From contig CAZKBT010000026.1 of the NCBI GenBank assembly GCA_964551305.1, positions 1-43,002 of the forward strand: a stretch of 43,002 nucleotides of DNA, written 5' to 3'. The first letter of the stretch is position 1, and each line of letters starts with the position of its first letter. Below the pieces are notes generated by a model. It saw only the letters and a list, made by a program, of their open reading frames with translations. It was not told the origin of the DNA and searched no databases. This DNA comes from JBAZDC01 sp041654595 (GTDB lineage Bacteria > Pseudomonadota > Gammaproteobacteria > Burkholderiales > Burkholderiaceae_B). A program made the translations under genes and the position numbers. Below are positions 1 to 8,908 of this stretch, piece by piece.

Positions 1-3000
1 GTGGGCGGCGGCGGCGGCGACGGCGGCGCGAGTTCGGTACAGACCGAACAAACCGATAACACGAAATTCTCCGGGACGTTGTCCATCGGCGGTGGCGGCG
101 GTGCGGCGGGAAGCGGCGCGCTGGTTACCGTGGATCAAAGCGGCGCCGGCAGGATCCTGACCTATGGCGACGATGCCGAGGGCGTACGCGCGCAAAGCAT
201 CGGTGGCGGCGGCGGCAATGGCGGCCTGGGCACGGCGAAAGCCACGGTCAAGAAAGAGGAAAAGAAGGACGACGCGAAATCGGCGGGCGATGCGAAATCC
301 GCGGACAAGGACGGCGCCGCCGCGGGCGGCAAGGAAGCAGCCAAGAAAGACGACGCGAAAAAAGCCGACGAGAAGAAAGAGGCCTCGAACAAGCCTTACG
401 TGTTCAATCTGGCCGTGGGGGGAAGCGGCGGCGCCAGCGGTTCGGGCGGCGACGTCAAGATTCTCCAGTCCAAGGTGGCGGCCATTGCCACGCAGGGCGA
501 TCGCTCCACGGCCATTCTTGCGCAAAGCATAGGCGGTGGCGGCGGCAAGGGCGCCGTGGGCACGGCGGATTCGGGCCATGGCGAGGTCGCGGGCACCGTG
601 GCGCTGGGCGGCAGCGGCGGCGCGGCCGGACACGGCGGCGCGATCTCGATTGTGGATTCCGGCACGATCACGACGATGGGAATGTCGGCGCACGGCATTC
701 ACGCGCAGAGCGTGGGCGGCGGCGGCGGCATCGCAGCAGGCTCGAACAGTCAGGCCGGCGGCCAGGTCAAGCTGTCGCTGGGTGCGTCGGCGGGCGGCTC
801 GGGCGGCTCGGCCGGCCACGGCGGCAAGGTCGAGATCGAGCATGGCGGCAAGATAGGCACGCAAGGCGAAGCCGCTTATGGCCTGTTCGCGCAAAGCATC
901 GGCGGCGGCGGCGGTTATGCCGCGTCATCCAAGCTCGCCAGCGAAGCGAAGCAGCAAGGCTCTTTGGCCTTGGGCCAGGCCGGCGGCGCGGGCGGCAATG
1001 GCGATAAGGTTACGGTCCGGCAGCTGGCCGCGAGCGAGATCGCCACGATCGGCCGCAACGCGCATGCTGTGTTCGCGCAGAGCGTGGGCGGCGGCGGTGG
1101 TGTCGGCGGCGCCTCGGAAAGCGAAAACAAGCTCGACGTGAGGCTGGGCGGCGCCGGCGGCAAGGGCGGCTCCGGCGGCGAAGTGCTGGTCGACGCCAAA
1201 GGCAAGATCGCGACGGCGGGCGCCGGCGCATACGGCGTGTTGGCGCAGAGCGTGGGCGGCGGCGGGGGCGTCGGCGTGGATAGCGCCGTGCTCATCCTCG
1301 GCAAAGTGCCCATGGTATTCGACGCGGTATCGGGCGCTCAGGGCGAGGGCGGCAAGGTGACGGTCGCGGCAACGGGCGAGATCACGACGCTTGGCGAAAA
1401 TGCGGCGGCGATCTTCGCGCAAAGCGTGGGAGGCGGCGGCGGCATGTCGGCCAAGGGCGTCGGCGCGGGTAAGCAGGCGGCGTCAGGTTCGCGAGGAGGC
1501 AAGGTCGACGTGACGGTGAACGGCGCGGTGCGTGCCTACGGCAACAATGCGCCCGGCATCTTCGCTCAAAGCACGGGTAGCGCGGGCGGTTCGCGCATCG
1601 ACGTGCATGTCGGTCCCAACGGCATCGTCCAGGGCGGTGCGGGCGAGCATGGCGCGGCGATCATCCTGGCCAATGGCAATGACAATCACGTCATCATCGA
1701 TCGCGGCGCGCACGTCTCGGCCTTGAGCGGCAAGGCCATCCTGACGCAAGGCGCGGTTTCAAGCACGTCGGTGGTCAATGCCGGCACGCTTTCGGGCTCC
1801 GTGTCGCTGGGCGGCATGCCGGGCAATACATTGCACAATCAGGCCTCGGGCAGGTTCAACGCGGGCGCCGTGGTCGATCTGGGCAAGGCCGGCCTGCTCG
1901 AGAACCAGGGCGTGTTCAATCCCGGCGGGCCGGGCGCCTATGGCGGGACTCGGCTGACGGGGAACTATCGCCAGCCGGGCGCATCGGCAAGCGCGCCGGG
2001 CGGCGTGTACGAGCCCAATGTCGATTTCCGCGCCAACAAGTCGGGCAAGCTGACGGTGGACGGCAACGCCGAGCTGGACGGCACGGTGCGCACGCTGGGC
2101 CGCTATCAGCTTCCTGAACGCCGGGTCGGGATCCTGGAGGTGGACGGCGCGAACCACACCGTGGCCATCGCCTCCGGTCTGAAGACGGAGAACCCCCTGG
2201 TCTATGACTACAAGCTGCATCGCGACGGCGACAAGGCGTTGGGCGTAAGCGTGGATGCGCATTTCGATGTCGTCAACGACCAGTTGTCCTCCGACGAGGT
2301 CAGCCTCGCCAATTATGTTCAGGGCCGTTGGAAGCAGGCGACGGACCCGGCCTTGGCGGAATTCGCGGACGTCTTCGACCATTTCGCCAACGTGAGAACA
2401 GTGGACGAGTATCGCCGCGCGCTGGCCGAGGTCGCCAATGACCTGAACCAGGCGCCGGCGGTGACGATGCCGGCCAAGAGCCAGGCGTTCATCAACCTGA
2501 TGATGAGCTGCCCGGAGTTCCAGTCGGGAGACGCCTCGATGCGTGAAGGCAGTTGCTATTGGGGCCGCGTCATCGGCGCGCACACCAAACGTACCCATGA
2601 CGGCGAGGATCAAGGCTTCTCGTCCAACGGAATGACCTATCAGATCGGCGGCCAGAAGGCGCTGAACGAGCACTGGATACTCGGCGGCTCGGCGGCGTTC
2701 GAAACCTCGCGTCTGCGCGGCACCGATAGTCCGGTTCGCACCGACGGCAAGTCCTTCAACGCCGGCGTGGTGGTGAAACGGCAGGACGGTCCATGGCTCT
2801 TCGCCGGAGCGTTGAACGTGGGCCATGGCTCGTACGACACCGAACGCAATATAACGGTCAGCGGGAACTTGCGCACGGCGGACAGCAGCTGGAAATCCAC
2901 GCACGTGGCGGCTCGTTTGCGCGGGCAATATACCTATGCGCAATCCAACTGGTATCTGAAGCCCTTGATGGATCTGGATCTGGCGTATCAGAAGGTGCCC

Positions 3001-3375
3001 GGATACAGCGAAAGCGGCGCGGGCGCGTTCAATCTGCAGATGAAGTCGGCGGACCGCTGGAACCTGACCGTGACGCCGGCCCTGGAGCTGGGCGGACGCT
3101 TCGATTTCAAGGATTACACGCTGCGCCCCTATGTTTCCGTCGGCGTCAACTGGATGTCGAACAATTCCTGGAAGGTGAAGACCGGCCTGCAAGGCGACCC
3201 CTCGTCGGATACATTCCTGTTGCAAACGTCCATGCCCAGGGTCACGGGTGACGTCAGGACGGGCCTGGAGTTGATGAACAGGAAAGGTCTGGAGCTCAAG
3301 GCGGAATACAACGTGCGCTTTGCCAGGAATTACACGACCCAGCAAGGCATGTTGCGCCTGGCCGTGCATTTCTGA
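1..3375 (+). CDS. Gly-rich autotransporter, C-terminal part (5'-truncated by window edge)
   Basis: Type Va secretion protein of the outer membrane: a long surface passenger followed by a translocating beta-barrel. The reading frame is open from base 1, so the signal peptide and much of the passenger probably lie upstream. Residues 1 to about 530 consist of repeats built around AQS(I/V)GGGGG, seven full copies plus degenerate ends, spaced roughly 60-80 residues apart. A charged Lys/Asp/Glu/Ala insert occupies about residues 80-131. Residues 600-830 look like a beta-helix/autochaperone region. From about residue 850 to the C terminus (roughly 275 residues) is a typical autotransporter barrel ending in Phe (LRLAVHF). 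The only cysteines I see, C837 and C852, lie just before the barrel. Ligand or host target is unknown; adhesion is an inference from the class. Confidence 0.9.
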   Translation: MGGGGGDGGASSVQTEQTDNTKFSGTLSIGGGGGAAGSGALVTVDQSGAGRILTYGDDAEGVRAQSIGGGGGNGGLGTAKATVKKEEKKDDAKSAGDAKSADKDGAAAGGKEAAKKDDAKKADEKKEASNKPYVFNLAVGGSGGASGSGGDVKILQSKVAAIATQGDRSTAILAQSIGGGGGKGAVGTADSGHGEVAGTVALGGSGGAAGHGGAISIVDSGTITTMGMSAHGIHAQSVGGGGGIAAGSNSQAGGQVKLSLGASAGGSGGSAGHGGKVEIEHGGKIGTQGEAAYGLFAQSIGGGGGYAASSKLASEAKQQGSLALGQAGGAGGNGDKVTVRQLAASEIATIGRNAHAVFAQSVGGGGGVGGASESENKLDVRLGGAGGKGGSGGEVLVDAKGKIATAGAGAYGVLAQSVGGGGGVGVDSAVLILGKVPMVFDAVSGAQGEGGKVTVAATGEITTLGENAAAIFAQSVGGGGGMSAKGVGAGKQAASGSRGGKVDVTVNGAVRAYGNNAPGIFAQSTGSAGGSRIDVHVGPNGIVQGGAGEHGAAIILANGNDNHVIIDRGAHVSALSGKAILTQGAVSSTSVVNAGTLSGSVSLGGMPGNTLHNQASGRFNAGAVVDLGKAGLLENQGVFNPGGPGAYGGTRLTGNYRQPGASASAPGGVYEPNVDFRANKSGKLTVDGNAELDGTVRTLGRYQLPERRVGILEVDGANHTVAIASGLKTENPLVYDYKLHRDGDKALGVSVDAHFDVVNDQLSSDEVSLANYVQGRWKQATDPALAEFADVFDHFANVRTVDEYRRALAEVANDLNQAPAVTMPAKSQAFINLMMSCPEFQSGDASMREGSCYWGRVIGAHTKRTHDGEDQGFSSNGMTYQIGGQKALNEHWILGGSAAFETSRLRGTDSPVRTDGKSFNAGVVVKRQDGPWLFAGALNVGHGSYDTERNITVSGNLRTADSSWKSTHVAARLRGQYTYAQSNWYLKPLMDLDLAYQKVPGYSESGAGAFNLQMKSADRWNLTVTPALELGGRFDFKDYTLRPYVSVGVNWMSNNSWKVKTGLQGDPSSDTFLLQTSMPRVTGDVRTGLELMNRKGLELKAEYNVRFARNYTTQQGMLRLAVHF

Positions 3376-3424
3376 ACCCACGCGAGCCCTCTTCGAGAAA
3401 AGAAGAGCCGACGTAAGCGGCATC

Positions 3425-3459
3425 AAGCCGAGTCTCGAATCGCCGAGGCTCGGCTTTTT
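3425..3459 (+). terminator. Rho-independent terminator after the autotransporter
   Basis: AAGCCGAG (3425-3432) pairs with CTCGGCTT (3449-3456) and runs into a T tract ending at 3459. An inner CTCG/CGAG pairing (3434-3437 with 3444-3447) can extend the stem. It lies 50 bp after the autotransporter stop and separates it from ada. Confidence 0.8.
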
Positions 3460-3540
3460 ATGCCGCGCGGGCGCAGTCCTGCGGCGGGTAGTATCCTGTG
3501 GAGCCCTTCCGCGGTTGGAATTCGACCGCAAGGAGCGGAG

Positions 3541-3568
3541 TGCGGATGTCCGCAAAAGATCCTAGACT
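3541..3568 (+). promoter_or_regulatory. Palindrome and possible -10 upstream of ada
   Basis: A perfect inverted repeat, TGCGGA-TG-TCCGCA, occupies 3541-3554. A -10-like TAGACT follows at 3563-3568, about 34 bp before the ada start. The palindrome would cover the -35 position, as an operator would. There is no good -35 consensus, so the promoter call is tentative; the palindrome itself is certain. Confidence 0.4.
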
Positions 3569-3601
3569 GCAGTCACTCAGCATTCGACTACGGGATTCGC
3601 C

Positions 3602-4681
<1,080 letters not shown>

Positions 4682-4742
4682 AAAGCGGATTGCCCGCTGT
4701 GAAGATTCTTTCGCGCAAAAAAATTCCCAGCGATGAACCCGG

Positions 4743-4755
4743 CCGGAACGTCCGG
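4743..4755. repeat. Short inverted repeat between convergent ada and BI-1 genes
   Basis: CCGGA-ACG-TCCGG is a perfect 5-bp inverted repeat in the 116-bp convergent gap. It lacks a following T tract on either strand, so it is at best a weak or Rho-assisted stop signal. Confidence 0.35.
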
Positions 4756-4797
4756 GACCAGCCCATCGACTGGGGATGTCGTTGGTCTGGGAGACGC

Positions 4798-5496
4798 TTA
4801 TTCGCGATCGCCGAAGAAGCCCAGCAGCATCAGCAGGTTGGCGAAGATGTTGTAGACGTCCAAGTAAACGGCCAGCGTCGCGGTGACGTAATTGGTTTCG
4901 CCGCCGTTGACGATGCGCTGCAGGTCCACCAGCAGCAAGGCCGAGAAGATGCCGATGGCCATTACGGAAATCGTCAGCATCAGCGCGGGCAACTGCAGGA
5001 AGATATTGGCCACCGCCGCGATGATCAGGAGCACGACCCCCATGATCAGGAACTTGTGCATCGTGGTGAAGTCGCGCTTGGACGTGCTGGCGACGCTGGC
5101 CATGACGCCGAAGACGACGGCCGTGCCGCCGAACGCCATCATGATGATGCTGGAGCCGTTTGCCAGGCCCAGTACGTGGCCGAGCAGCCGCGACAGCATG
5201 ATGCCCATGAAGAACGTGAACGCCAGCAGCAGGGCGACGCCCACCGAGCTGTTCTTGTTGCGTTCGATGAAGTACATCATGCCGAAGGCGCCGGCCAGGA
5301 ACACGACGGTGCTGACCAGCGGGCTTGCGCCCATGAGCTGATTGATGCCGGTGGTGAGGCCGACGAGCGCGCCGAGCACGGTTGGAATCAACGACAGCGC
5401 GAGCAACCAATAGGTGTTGCGCAGCACACGGTTGCGTACCAGCGCAGACGTGCCCGCGTAGCCCTGGCCCGTGATAGGTTGACGAAAGTCATTCAT
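4798..5496 (-). CDS. Bax inhibitor-1 / YccA family inner-membrane protein
   Basis: Integral membrane protein of 232 residues with about seven predicted hydrophobic segments from residue 28 to the C terminus and a short polar N terminus. The family signature region is visible near the end (LDVYNIFANLLMLLGFFGDRE), typical of bacterial YbhL/YccA/BI-1 proteins. In E. coli YccA modulates the FtsH protease, and other members act as pH-sensitive calcium leaks; which applies here cannot be told. The start is supported by an AAGGAAGG ribosome binding site about 9 bp upstream. It lies downstream of pepA-holC on the same strand but after a 162-bp gap with its own promoter-like sequence and a hairpin, so it may be transcribed separately. 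Confidence 0.88.
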   Translation of the reverse strand: MNDFRQPITGQGYAGTSALVRNRVLRNTYWLLALSLIPTVLGALVGLTTGINQLMGASPLVSTVVFLAGAFGMMYFIERNKNSSVGVALLLAFTFFMGIMLSRLLGHVLGLANGSSIIMMAFGGTAVVFGVMASVASTSKRDFTTMHKFLIMGVVLLIIAAVANIFLQLPALMLTISVMAIGIFSALLLVDLQRIVNGGETNYVTATLAVYLDVYNIFANLLMLLGFFGDRE

Positions 5497-5523
5497 GGTC
5501 GGTTCCTTCCTTTAGTGAAGCAA

Positions 5524-5546
5524 GATCACGGATGATACCCGTGATC
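5524..5546 (-). promoter_or_regulatory. Inverted repeat in the 5' leader of the BI-1 family gene
   Basis: GATCACGG (5524-5531) and CCGTGATC (5539-5546) form a perfect 8-bp inverted repeat with a 7-nt spacer, 28 bp upstream of the start codon. It could be an operator or a leader hairpin. It has no T tract in the direction of transcription, so terminator function is unlikely. Confidence 0.45.
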
Positions 5547-5599
5547 GGTCAACGAAGCGGATCGAGGAGGCGGTTTGCCACGGACCCGCGAATAAGCCT

Positions 5600-5629
5600 A
5601 GATTAACTTACAACTACCTGAATTAGCAA
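5600..5629 (-). promoter_or_regulatory. Possible sigma70 promoter for the BI-1 family gene
   Basis: Read on the minus strand: TTGCTA (5624-5629), an 18-bp spacer, then TAATCT (5600-5605). The spacing is acceptable and the hexamers are moderate matches. It lies just past the holC stop, which supports separate transcription of the BI-1 gene. Confidence 0.35.
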
Positions 5630-5658
5630 GGGGCTAGAACGGGATTTCCCAGCGTTTT

Positions 5659-6102
5659 TCATTGCGCTTTTCCCACTTGGTGGGCGCGCAAGGCATGGCC
5701 GTCCGCCTGGTATTGGCGCCACCGCTGCCGCGCCTTTTGCTTGTCGGCGTCGTCGTCCGACACGATTTCCAGGATGCGCTCGAAGGCGTGGGCGTTGGGC
5801 GGGCAGGCGTCGTCGAGATTGAGCAGCCAGACATCGGCGCCCGCCTGTTTTTCCCGCCAGGCGGCCGGGGAGGCGTCGACCAGCCAGATGGGCGTGGCGG
5901 CGGCAAGAGGGTCGTCCGCCCTGACGTGCGGCACGAACGACGTGGGTTCGACACTCCAGAGCATGCCGTCGAACTGCGAAAGCCGGCGCGCATCCTGGCT
6001 ATAGACCAGTATGCGCCGGCCCGCCAGGTAATGCTTGTGCGCGACTTCGCACGCCATTTGCAGCCTGTCCGGCGCGCCGAAGGCAAAATCCACGCGAGCC
6101 AT
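5659..6102 (-). CDS. holC: DNA polymerase III chi subunit
   Basis: HolC, 147 residues, links the clamp-loader complex (through psi, HolD) to single-stranded DNA-binding protein at the replication fork. The sequence shows the family's N-terminal start (MARVDFAFGAP), the LAGRRILVYSQD segment and the central Trp-containing strand LLWSVEP-like region (here MLWSVEPTSFVPH), with the late VWLLNLDD strand. Length matches the family. It begins 19 bp after the pepA stop on the same strand, the common pepA-holC arrangement in proteobacteria, so the two are probably co-transcribed. The C-terminal tail is rich in Lys, Arg and Gln. Confidence 0.9.
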   Translation of the reverse strand: MARVDFAFGAPDRLQMACEVAHKHYLAGRRILVYSQDARRLSQFDGMLWSVEPTSFVPHVRADDPLAAATPIWLVDASPAAWREKQAGADVWLLNLDDACPPNAHAFERILEIVSDDDADKQKARQRWRQYQADGHALRAHQVGKAQ

Positions 6103-6121
6103 CTTTCCTATTCCCGCGGCA

Positions 6122-7633
6122 TCAGGTCGCCTGGTCGATCAGGTACTGCACCAGCAAGGGAACGGGGCGGCCCGATGCGCCTTTGTCCTTGCCGCTGCGC
6201 CACGCGGTGCCCGCGATATCCAGGTGAGCCCAGGAATACTGCTTGGTGAAACGCGACAGGAAGCAGGCCGCCGTGACCGCACCGGCCGGTGGGCCGCCGA
6301 TGTTGGCGATGTCGGCGAAGTTCGAGCGCAGTTGTTCCTGGTAGGCTTCGTCCAGGGGCATGCGCCAGGCGGTATCGTTCGCGTCGCGGCCCGCCTTGAG
6401 CAGCGCGTCGGCCAGCGTATCGTCGGTACTGAAAAGCCCGGTATTGACGTGGCCCAGCGCCACCACGCAGGCGCCGGTCAGCGTGGCGATGTCGATGACG
6501 GCGGCCGGCTTGAAGCGCTCCGCGTAGGTCAGGGCGTCGCACAGCACCAGGCGGCCTTCGGCATCCGTATTGAGGATTTCGATCGTTTGTCCCGACATGC
6601 TGGTCACGACGTCGCCCGGCTTGTTGGCGCGGCCGCTGGGCAGGTTTTCGCACGAGGCGACGAGTCCGATGACTTCGCGGTCCAGATCCAGCTGCGCGAC
6701 CGCTCGCATGGTGCCCAGCACGCTGGCGGCGCCGCACATGTCGTACTTCATTTCATCCATGTTGGCGGCGGGCTTGAGCGAAATGCCGCCCGCGTCGAAA
6801 GTGATCCCCTTGCCGACCAGCACGATGGGCGCTTTCTTGGACCGGACGCCGCCGGAGCGGCTTGCCGACGGCGTGTGTTTCAGGACGATGAACGCGGGCG
6901 GCTCGTATGAGCCGCGCGCAACCGACAGGAATGAACCCATTTTCAAGGCGGCGATCTGCTTTTGATCGAGCACCTGGGCTTTCAGCGTCTTGTATTCCTT
7001 GGCGAGCTTTTTGGCCGTCGCTCCCAGGTAGGTCGGCGTGCACACATTGGGGGGCAGGTCGCCGAGCAGGCGGGTCAGCGCCATGCCGTCGGCGATGGCG
7101 GCGCCTTCGCGCAGGCCCTTCTGCGCGCCCGCGGCTTTGGCGCGGGGCGTCCAGACGGCCATTTTCTTCAAAGCAACGGGCTTGTCGCTCTTGGACGAGC
7201 TCAGTGTCGCGTTATAGCGGTAGCCGGCGCGGCCGGCAGCGATGGCCGCGTTGCGAGCCCGGGCGTGCAGCGTCGATCCCGCCACGTCGATGCCGGCCAG
7301 CGTCGACACGCCTTCCGTCAGGCCCGCCGAAACGCAATAGTTTGCAAAAACCAGCTCGCCCGCCGCATGGGCGGCCGCGTCATAGCTGTCTTGCTTGCCA
7401 AGACCGATTAGAATGACGCGCTCGGCGCAAACGCCGGGCAGGTTGCGCAAGACCAGGTGGGTTCCGGGCTTCGCTTTGTATTCGGATTTCAGGACGGATC
7501 GGATTGCGCCTTGGCTGGCGCGGTCGATGACGTCGGCCGCCTCGCCGAGTTTGCCGTCGGCGAAGACGGCGACCGCCAGGGCCGCCGTCTTGATTTGATG
7601 CAAGGAAGCCGAGCTCTGTGTGCTAAATTCCAT
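6122..7633 (-). CDS. pepA: Leucyl aminopeptidase (M17 family)
   Basis: Cytosolic hexameric metalloaminopeptidase of 503 residues that releases N-terminal amino acids from peptides. In E. coli PepA also binds DNA (carAB regulation, Xer recombination). The catalytic domain (about 185-503) carries the M17 signature NTDAEGRL. By alignment with E. coli PepA, the metal ligands and catalytic residues correspond to K275, D280, D298, D357 and E359, all present. The N-terminal domain (1-165) is the more variable macro-like fold. It is divergent from lptF across 56 bp and is followed closely by holC. Confidence 0.95.
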   Translation of the reverse strand: MEFSTQSSASLHQIKTAALAVAVFADGKLGEAADVIDRASQGAIRSVLKSEYKAKPGTHLVLRNLPGVCAERVILIGLGKQDSYDAAAHAAGELVFANYCVSAGLTEGVSTLAGIDVAGSTLHARARNAAIAAGRAGYRYNATLSSSKSDKPVALKKMAVWTPRAKAAGAQKGLREGAAIADGMALTRLLGDLPPNVCTPTYLGATAKKLAKEYKTLKAQVLDQKQIAALKMGSFLSVARGSYEPPAFIVLKHTPSASRSGGVRSKKAPIVLVGKGITFDAGGISLKPAANMDEMKYDMCGAASVLGTMRAVAQLDLDREVIGLVASCENLPSGRANKPGDVVTSMSGQTIEILNTDAEGRLVLCDALTYAERFKPAAVIDIATLTGACVVALGHVNTGLFSTDDTLADALLKAGRDANDTAWRMPLDEAYQEQLRSNFADIANIGGPPAGAVTAACFLSRFTKQYSWAHLDIAGTAWRSGKDKGASGRPVPLLVQYLIDQAT

Positions 7634-7689
7634 TCAAGTTCCCAAAAAAGTGTCCATCGGATACTGGCAATTATCCCGCAAATTCGTCC

Positions 7690-8817
7690 ATGTCACTATT
7701 CAAGCGTTCCGTAGTCTCTGAAATCCTGGGCCATGCCGGGGTCGTTTTCTCGACTTTGCTGATTGTCTGGCTCAGCGTGCTGCTGGTGAGACTGCTGGGC
7801 GAAGCCGCCAACGGTTCGATCGGGGCGGACGTGGTGTTCGGGCTGGCCGCGTTTTCCAGCATCACCGCCTTGCCGGTCATTCTTTCCGTCTCGTTGTTCA
7901 TCGCGGTTTTGACAACCGTCACGCGCAATTTTCGCGAATCCGAGATGGTCGTCTGGTTCGCCAGCGGCCTTTCGCTGAAAGACTGGATGGGGCCCGTCCT
8001 GCGCTGCGCCGTGCCGGTCGCGGTCCTGATCGCCTTGCTGACGTTGTTCGCCTCGCCCTGGGCGTACCGCCAGATCGCCGAATACCGCCAGCGTTACGAA
8101 CAGCGCTCCGACCTGTCCAAGGTGTCCACCGGTCAATTCATCGAGACGGAAAACGGCGCCCGCGTGTTTTTCGCCGAAGAGCCCGAGCGCGAAGGCGATG
8201 AAATGGGGCGTGTCGTCGCCCGCGTTGTGGAACAGGATTGGCTGAGCGTCGTCACCGCGGACAACGCGCGCATCGAGACGGCGGGCAACGGCGACCGTTT
8301 CCTGGTCCTGGCCGCGGGCCATCGCTATGACCTGCAGCCGGGCAAGCCCGATTTCAGGCTGTTCGACTTCGAGCGCTACGGTTTCCGGCTGGAGAGCAAG
8401 AGCGATGCCTCCTCGCCCGGCCTCTTGCGTGAATACGCTGAAAGCCAGATCAAGGCCAGGCCCACCGAGCAGCTTTTCCTGGACGATACGGACGAGGCGC
8501 GATCGCAGATCATGTGGCGGTTCGCCCTGCCGCTGGCGGCCCTGAACCTGGCCCTGCTCGCCATTCCGCTGGGGGCCGTCAATCCTCGATTGGGCCGGTC
8601 GGGCGACATCCTGATCGCCGGCCTGGTGGGGTTGCTCTATATGAATCTGATCAACTTGTCCCGGGGCTGGATAGGCAACGGCTCGCTCAGTTTCAGCCTG
8701 GGCGTCTGGCTGGTGCACGGCGTTTTCGCGGCGCTGATGGCTTTCATGATGTGGCGAAAGTTGCGGGTTCGCGCGCCGAAACCACCGAAGGACACGTCCC
8801 GGGCCGCGGCCGCTTGA
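7690..8817 (+). CDS. lptF: LPS export ABC transporter permease LptF
   Basis: Inner-membrane permease of the Lpt bridge that, with LptG and the ATPase LptB, extracts lipopolysaccharide and passes it to LptC/LptA. At 375 residues it has the expected layout: about three helices at the N end (roughly 12-38, 54-78, 100-122), a periplasmic jellyroll domain (about 130-265), then three C-terminal helices (about 275-360). LptF rather than LptG is supported by the N terminus (FKRSVVSEIL) and the ESEMVVWFASGLS segment, the coupling-helix region. The usual partner lptG is not next to it: cysB follows after 91 bp. No strong ribosome binding site precedes the ATG. Confidence 0.88.
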   Translation: MSLFKRSVVSEILGHAGVVFSTLLIVWLSVLLVRLLGEAANGSIGADVVFGLAAFSSITALPVILSVSLFIAVLTTVTRNFRESEMVVWFASGLSLKDWMGPVLRCAVPVAVLIALLTLFASPWAYRQIAEYRQRYEQRSDLSKVSTGQFIETENGARVFFAEEPEREGDEMGRVVARVVEQDWLSVVTADNARIETAGNGDRFLVLAAGHRYDLQPGKPDFRLFDFERYGFRLESKSDASSPGLLREYAESQIKARPTEQLFLDDTDEARSQIMWRFALPLAALNLALLAIPLGAVNPRLGRSGDILIAGLVGLLYMNLINLSRGWIGNGSLSFSLGVWLVHGVFAALMAFMMWRKLRVRAPKPPKDTSRAAAA

Positions 8818-8839
8818 ACTGTCCCGATAAGCGTAAACT

Positions 8840-8856
8840 TATAACTGAAAATTATA
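8840..8856 (+). promoter_or_regulatory. LysR-type dyad (T-N11-A) upstream of cysB
   Basis: TATAA (8840-8844), a 7-bp spacer, and TTATA (8852-8856) form a perfect inverted repeat containing the T-N11-A pattern of LysR-family sites. It lies about 20 bp upstream of the cysB -10, where an autoregulating LysR protein could bind. Self-regulation is inferred, not shown. Confidence 0.45.
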
Positions 8857-8877
8857 TTAACTAATTTCTATATTCCA

Positions 8878-8883
8878 TATAAT
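8878..8883 (+). promoter_or_regulatory. -10 element of the cysB promoter
   Basis: A perfect TATAAT lies 25 bp before the cysB ATG, inside a markedly AT-rich stretch (about 8835-8895) in otherwise GC-rich DNA. The -35 region is poor, which fits an activator- or repressor-dependent promoter. Confidence 0.6.
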
Positions 8884-8908
8884 AGCTCTAAAACCTAGGG
8901 CTCCTTAT

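Noticed and set aside
175..1605. Regular repeats resembling an array
   Set aside because: They are in-frame coding repeats of a Gly-rich passenger with variable spacing, not CRISPR repeats; no cas genes are present.
1759..3555. 598-residue open frame on the minus strand
   Set aside because: It lies antisense to the autotransporter, has Arg/His/Gln-rich composition with no domain, and is a mirror of high third-position GC.
5600..5663. 19-codon open frame overlapping the holC stop (ATGA)
   Set aside because: Too short and without conserved features to support a gene; it probably reflects chance.
5634..6086. 150-residue minus-strand open frame over holC
   Set aside because: It overlaps holC in another frame; the holC frame matches its family and has the operon spacing from pepA.
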